Shown here: in pieces, positions 61,001-64,000 of the stretch | Numbering within the stretch: the stretch's first letter is position 1 | Layout of the letters: every line of letters starts with the position of its first letter | Origin: Symbiodinium natans | Taxonomy: Eukaryota > Sar > Dinophyceae > Suessiales > Symbiodiniaceae | Length of the DNA: 64,000 nt | Direction of reading: 5' to 3' | NCBI GenBank assembly: GCA_905221605.1 | Contig: CAJNDS010000319.1 | Span: 77,001 to 141,000 of the forward strand | Translations under genes and position numbers: made by a program | The notes under the pieces: generated by a model | Databases searched by the model: none | The model's input: only the letters and a program-made list of their open reading frames with translations | What the model was told of the DNA's origin: nothing

Positions 61001-63074
61001 AAAGTGCTTGAGTCAAGTGACATTCTGTCAGCACCAGCAAGCTATGGGTATATACCCTGGTGAAGATGTGCAGCAGGTGTGGAGGATCTGTGGAATCCGA
61101 CCAAGGGTTGGAGTTCAGGCATGCCAGTGTGCCGAGGCAACTGGATGCAGTGTGGAGCAAGTTGGATCGTTGAAAAGTGTGAAAAAGTGTGGCGAAGTTT
61201 TTGAAAATTTCCACCTTAGAAGTCCCGAAACCCTTCGTGAAGACTCTTCCCCTGAGGTTCAAGAAATGGATTTATGGTCCAACCGCAAAAGCTTTGGTTC
61301 AAGCACCACGGAAGCTAGCCCTAGCCTGGAGCCTGTACCTTTGGTGAAGGACAGGAAAATGGCAGCTGAAGACAGCAGGAAGGGTGAGCAGGGTGCTGAG
61401 ATGAAAAGCCCCTTTTGGTGTAAGGTTTGCAAATGGTTGTTCAGATCCGAGCATGCTGCCGGGTTGAGCTGGGATGAAAGTGGCAAGCCCAAGTGCGAAA
61501 AGTGCAAACAGACTGTGACAGTCTCTGGCACGGATGCAAGCCATGCATTCCATCTCCGAGAGGCAGAGAAGGAGCGCCGAGCTGCTGGAAAAAGGGGTGA
61601 TAAAGGTGAAAGCCGAGGCTCAGGCCAAGCTGCACCGAAACCCAAGGCCATGCCGAAGGTGATTGAACGGATGGTCGACGTGTTTCCGGAGCTGGCGGAT
61701 CCAGAGCCGCCGAAGTGGTTCGGTGATGTGTCATGGAGTATCTGCCGGCGCGGAACTCCAGTGGATGAGCTAGAGCTCAAGGACGTGGTAGGCACGCTAT
61801 CCGACAAGGATATGTTGCGCTATCAAAGCTCATACGAGAAGCTGGTGAAGCCCATCCAGGAGGTGTGTGAGCTACAGGAGAAACCCACGAAGATCTTCGG
61901 AATCTTGGATGTCCGTGGACAGATTGGTGGCAAGGCCATCATCTGGGAGATGGCAGTGAATGAAGGAGGACTGTACATGGAAGTACCGCCGGGAACGTGT
62001 GGCCTGGCGATGTTGAGCTTCGTGAGGTACTTGAAGAGAAAAGGGATAGTCCCTGTTTTGCTTCTGGGTGAGCACCAGGACCTCGGAGTCTTGCGGATGG
62101 TGGATCTGTTGTGCATGCTACCCATTTTGGGAGCAGAGAGGATCATGGAGGATGAAGCTGAGAGCTCGTATTATCCCCCATGGGTGTTGCGCTGGAAGAG
62201 AAGTGCAAAGGAAGGATCCTTGGTGTTTAAGGAACTGGTGGAGCGAGTGCGAGTGATTTCGATGTTGTCGTGTGATACACTTCGGATTCACGAGCCGGAG
62301 CTGAGGGAGAGACCAGTCCCCAAGTGGTCGTTTGTGGCCTACAGCCACTACAGATCCGTGATGGAGTCTGTTGCAGGATTCTTGGAGGACCTGGAGAAAA
62401 AGAAAGAGGAGATCACCGACACGCAGAGGGCGGCAAGCTGGAAGAAGGTGGTTGCGAGTGAGACTCGAAGCGGTGTTGTGTGGATCTGCAAGTGTAAGTG
62501 GCACTTGCCGACCGACTATGTGGTGAGGTTCAACTTGACGTTGCCTGCCGACATGTGGCAGCAAGCCTTTGGGATCATGGGTGAGAATGTTGGGAAACTC
62601 GAGAAGGAGGAAAAGGACCTGAAGCGGATCCTCAAGGCTGCAGCGGAACAGCAAGACCGAGAGTTCGAGGAAGCTGAGCGAAAGCGCAAGCGCATCGCCG
62701 ACCTGTCAGCTGCCGAGGAAGAAGCTGCTAAGAGAGCAAAGCTGGAAGGCGAAGCGGTTCGCTCGCCTGTGTCAGTTGTACCATCTGAGTTGGATGCAGC
62801 AGCTATCGCGCAGATTGCTGAGCGTGTGAAGGCAAGCTTTAGTGTTGCCGATTTGGAGCTGATGTTGGAAGAGAAGAAGAGAAAGGTTGGAGACCAGCCA
62901 ACTGAGAGGCCTGCGGAGACGCCAGCTGAGCCTAGCCGATCTTCGCAGGATGTGATGATGGAAACGAGGACGGCTGAGTTGGCGGAGATGAAGGAAGCCG
63001 CCAAGGAGCGCCGCGCCAAGTTGATGGAGTCAACTGGAGCTGGCGAGAAGAAGGGCGAAGAGGATGAAGAATGA
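55077..63074 (+). CDS. Element 3 Gag-Pol polyprotein with long C-terminal extension (2665 codons)
   Basis: ATG at 55077. Residues: 1-245 Pro/Gln-rich. About 260-500 Gag (helical, UBN2-like). 525-538 CCHC knuckle (CYVCGGKGHYARDC) inside Lys/Gly-rich sequence. 696 protease IDSGAS. 867-884 HHCC finger. Integrase D 909 (QADFCF), D 980 (LRTDSE), E 1015 (GGVERAV). 1220-1238 an extra C-x2-C...H-x3-C motif (CPACGPKRGKANHNAEC). About 1355-1400 a duplicated acidic repeat (SVPNESSRVPR and SVPDESNRVPR). RT about 1500-1760 with CYVDDL at 1662-1668. RNase H 1840-1978 (YADASWAP, SSCEAEL, HTDSSSA, ADVLTK). 1979-2665 is an extension: a zinc ribbon (WCKVC ... CEKC, 2115-2142), an unrecognised globular region (KIFGILDVRGQIGGKAIIWE to about 2430), and a charged coiled coil to the end. 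Uninterrupted and probably functional. Confidence 0.95.
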   Translation: MLNTSPRHTSGAHVRSPRGGRERGSSVPIMDAETRRRVDPFPGLGNPNPLWVQGLAQGSQPVYGPVPRGRTPARSPHGVATGAPQQTMGGPSFPPGLPQQAVGSPSLPPGLSTGPPQPVVTPSQTSPDVQGLTRQVRELESMMQQLVVQQQQFMQTMTSSMVQQQQQHQQWMIQQHQQQQPQQQQQVNPPLPQDGVPENMPSSSSGCQGASPVGTPAKGTQLFRMASPSPPLRPPPLEQERERDVFARSDKWLPSLPTIDFSSWKDRISEALGFLTWMEKLTSWVGLGSEVFPNELMHAVKTQEESRLKQDRLTVEQQKRSTRLMHILRQTFANHEKSSLILQTYVESESTYQQSGFVALRLLAKEFCLKSRAECLFFRSQLVNQTVKAPSIPEIIRKIEHELNKYTKLLNSLDPDVHAGGLQIQEADSVMVLLRSLPDRCRSHCLLHGDSESFEDLKRVALKFEVQQRVWSEAPGTKLQPFRDPNEGKGNEGKPKGKGKEQKGKRESSKGAGKRASSQNKKDVECYVCGGKGHYARDCWYKEGDSGKKPNSPNAKAKAKAKGDPKKKPEKGKPKGKGKGKGKTVAEVSQEGESSDYQLTGGEWNEPESEARVESVLQPLEGLLDEVRKEWIPRSTDEIDWSWEVETRVRIAELEHRISTDLSQMLPSKSVRSLMKPPMNQVKSMEKDDASKWWLIDSGASVTVIAKRYLDEFQILDRKALGPNERYSAANDTPVNVFERVRIRALLPMYEGKQYLGLTSVCVTGVVADVAHNILSTEQMVNTGWEVKFTRREISLRHEKKGVMGYGVSWAGCPWIYLQGDAGKRKKVTFGRTEVRPMDVDDGQRPMEVDQMQSVQSMTKKKQEEMELHRMRGHIPFSSECPHCRMTRGTTQHRRTKDAQDRPVALQADFCFINLVTGTFAKDQPTAPNMKVLVMTEMSTRMIGCLLVGTNADNTSSWIRYWMNAFGLDIAGSAVLLRTDSETAVSALIKRANLGIRIVTQRAPPQGHEAVGGVERAVRTLKELFSTVRLDLRAQGFDLKRSPRAFEFGLIYCAAMHNHHAAAFDGKKSPQELVLQRSLHECGSSLIGATVLAELPDSMKTTALSRFVEAAYVYPEVGGLTHVVSAMVDGCPKHFRAKSIKHIVPLKIGLEHCQHLLKEHDPSDTLAPPILKEKEDGVPDRIEGEADKAFEGRVSEGPTTDMSKVGPPAAWVKEHGGTANCPACGPKRGKANHNAECRKRYDDWLKAQRQRLESKEPTEETPKMDQRSSKDAGVMESGSEPSLLKRPKITYESRPDPKLEEKQSVPTPATEVVDVDMEDFEDPSLPYQGIPDEAMEPGYFEGETPAEDEAIPMEEEKPQMDVDSVPNESSRVPRRLESLTSDVNSVPDESNRVPRLINRIYLDPRLDVPQGPIKMVSSDESPKLVHVTNSILLNKNSTFPESMKVCGSQVWLARPTSVLSEIDGCPLDVDKTVEGRRTELQSMTAHKAGRVVGADEAQKFARQHGIKIIPTRWVIGPKVVNGKEAVRARCVVQDIAKGSTASSLGLSATTPSLEALRTLLAIASVDAMDIATLDVSTAFLHSPLPKGSKAIIQLPKDVSACKDYYVPVFMILDQAMNGLRVAAKAWNLKLATVVKKVGLKQCPTEPSVFEGTVRGKRFLMLCYVDDLILCGTRDAIRLVTDTLNGELKIKETGRITSTGGKITFLGREIERQGSHLRMRVPPAYLDALFETEFCKDLKVVTAPPDIVKTVEKGRASGSDPELSDTAAARYRAVLGRIAWWGQSRPDLSRWMSILSQGQSKPTACFEQALRQVIRFLKGQYHAWQYFGPDGNVPDSGPAQLEVYADASWAPQASLGRRSVSGIAIFYRGCLIKGISRVQGCVSLSSCEAELRAILTAVQESEGLATLIGQLAESDVTIRLHTDSSSARAVLLNRGLSRRVRHLDIAVCYLQERIQEAQTLKVIWCPTAGMIADVLTKCLSQVTFCQHQQAMGIYPGEDVQQVWRICGIRPRVGVQACQCAEATGCSVEQVGSLKSVKKCGEVFENFHLRSPETLREDSSPEVQEMDLWSNRKSFGSSTTEASPSLEPVPLVKDRKMAAEDSRKGEQGAEMKSPFWCKVCKWLFRSEHAAGLSWDESGKPKCEKCKQTVTVSGTDASHAFHLREAEKERRAAGKRGDKGESRGSGQAAPKPKAMPKVIERMVDVFPELADPEPPKWFGDVSWSICRRGTPVDELELKDVVGTLSDKDMLRYQSSYEKLVKPIQEVCELQEKPTKIFGILDVRGQIGGKAIIWEMAVNEGGLYMEVPPGTCGLAMLSFVRYLKRKGIVPVLLLGEHQDLGVLRMVDLLCMLPILGAERIMEDEAESSYYPPWVLRWKRSAKEGSLVFKELVERVRVISMLSCDTLRIHEPELRERPVPKWSFVAYSHYRSVMESVAGFLEDLEKKKEEITDTQRAASWKKVVASETRSGVVWICKCKWHLPTDYVVRFNLTLPADMWQQAFGIMGENVGKLEKEEKDLKRILKAAAEQQDREFEEAERKRKRIADLSAAEEEAAKRAKLEGEAVRSPVSVVPSELDAAAIAQIAERVKASFSVADLELMLEEKKRKVGDQPTERPAETPAEPSRSSQDVMMETRTAELAEMKEAAKERRAKLMESTGAGEKKGEEDEE

Positions 63075-63805
63075 ACTGAGATGCTAAGTGATCTCAGTGG
63101 TTGGGTGGGTGAGTGAAACCCGCAGCCATTTTTTTTGGAAGCCATGGCCGCGTTGCCGCCATGGAGCGCCCGCGATTTTTCTGGTTAGTGTGAGCCCTTG
63201 TTTCAGTGCATGAGAAGTTTGCAAAGAGGAGGCAAAATGATGATGAAACTCAACGAGGGACTCTATAGCCCCTTCTGCAAGGCGTCTGATTGCCACCTCT
63301 GAAGACGTTTTTGGCTGATGGTACGCTGGAAGAAGCGAAACTATGAAGCCAATCTTTTCCTGAAGGATCAGCTAGCCGATGCTAGTTGGTGAGTTTGGTG
63401 ACCTGGAAGATGCGAGACTGAGGAGGAGTACCACGACAAGGTCGAGTGCTGAGTGGGAAACATCTGAAGCTTGCATTAATTCGTTTTCACGTGTTTGTCA
63501 CCACGAACTCTTGGATTCGTTCCAAGACAACCCTGCCCCAGTGCAGGTGGATGCAAGTTTAATTCGTTTTTCACGTGTTTGGACAACGAACTCTTGGGTT
63601 ACCAGTGATGTGGACCCAGGACAACCTGCCTGATGGTGGGATCTTGCATGAGTTTTAAGTTTGATGTCAGAGATCGACTGGTGTGTTGTTTGTTTCGTTT
63701 GGTGGCGAGTACGCACCAAGGGAATGTGGCCAGGGCATCCCCTTAGTGTTGAAGTGCCGAGCTGGGCTTGGACTTCAGATCTTTGACATGAACCCTCAGC
63801 AAAAT
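63075..63805 (+). other. 3' untranslated region of element 3
   Basis: About 730 non-coding bases. A segment of about 39 bases (with 'aattcgtttt.cacgtgttt' and 'cgaactcttgg') is repeated at about 63476-63514 and 63559-63597. Confidence 0.65.
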
Positions 63806-63813
63806 GCGGGGGG
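63806..63813 (+). promoter_or_regulatory. Polypurine tract of element 3
   Basis: GCGGGGGG directly precedes the 3' LTR, matching the tract type of elements 1 and 2. Confidence 0.7.
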
Positions 63814-64000
63814 TGGAAGATTGTGGCTGATCAGTGATGTTTTTGTCATGTTTTGGATCAGCTTGTATAGGTTTGTTTTGCTTCGGAGTGATTGGGAATC
63901 CGTGTGATCCCATCCTCGATGGTTTATGCCTCGTTGATTTCCAAGGAAATCATACGAGTGTGTTTTTGCCCAATACGCTATTTAAAGTGAGTGTGCAGTG
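63814..64000 (+). repeat. 3' LTR of element 3 (partial)
   Basis: The first 187 bases of the LTR, identical to 54288-54474. The rest lies beyond the window. Confidence 0.95.

Larger units (their letters stand above)
54288..64000 (+). mobile_element. Element 3: Ty1/copia LTR retrotransposon, 3' LTR cut by the window end
   Basis: The 5' LTR is at 54288-54659. The 3' LTR begins at 63814, and the 187 bases visible are identical to the 5' LTR. Primer site TGGTAGCGGAGC at 54662, purine tract GCGGGGGG before the 3' LTR, and a single uninterrupted polyprotein of 2665 codons. Order protease, integrase, RT, RNase H. Identical LTRs and an intact frame make this the best candidate for a currently active element in the window. 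Confidence 0.96.

Noticed and set aside
1-64000. Plant origin based on TTTAGGG repeats and copia elements
   Set aside because: The near-intact dinoflagellate spliced-leader relic and the primer-site variant fit a dinoflagellate better; no plant gene is present.

Overview
The window looks like nuclear DNA of a dinoflagellate, most plausibly a Symbiodiniaceae-type genome. Three things suggest this: a near-intact relic of the dinoflagellate spliced leader at 53945-53966 (minus strand, 20 of 22 positions); scattered degenerate CCCTAAA telomere-type repeats; and Ty1/copia elements with very large polyproteins and glycine/lysine-rich Gags. No tRNA, rRNA or CRISPR array was seen. The species cannot be named from the sequence.

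Layout. 1-4198 holds minisatellite DNA and a decayed plus-strand copy of a gene that recurs at 40.7-42.9 kb. 4204-15000 is a complete copia element on the minus strand (element 1: 200-bp identical LTRs, TSD CTTTG). 15006-20260 is repeat-rich and non-coding: telomere-like repeats, a 142-bp satellite, a hexanucleotide microsatellite. 20262-22272 is a frameshifted MULE-type transposase with a SWIM zinc finger. It abuts the truncated 5' half of a fourth copia element (22250-24862). 24978-28310 holds duplicated non-coding blocks. 28319-36749 is a second complete copia element on the minus strand (element 2: 158-bp LTRs with one difference, TSD GGTCT, a frameshift in RNase H). 37888-50680 is a chain of minus-strand open frames that read as one very large multidomain protein interrupted by frameshifts: alpha/beta-hydrolase-like, possible glycosyltransferase-like, second hydrolase-like, SF1 helicase, unknown, Pro/Ser-rich, zinc-finger and kinase-like segments. 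50.7-54.28 kb is mostly non-coding. 54288-64000 is a third copia element on the plus strand (element 3), intact except that its 3' LTR runs off the window.

The three complete elements share the primer-binding site TGGTAGCGGAGC and a GCGGGG-type polypurine tract, so they probably use the same tRNA primer. Their Gag, protease, integrase, reverse transcriptase and RNase H modules are conventional. Each polyprotein also carries a large extra module: membrane segments at both ends plus a coiled coil in element 1, a membrane/acidic/Cys tail in element 2, and a zinc-ribbon-containing tail of about 680 residues in element 3. Elements 1 and 2 share a small Cys/His domain placed at opposite ends of the polyprotein. 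The retroelement polyprotein accessory modules and the broken giant gene at 38-50.7 kb are the most unusual content.
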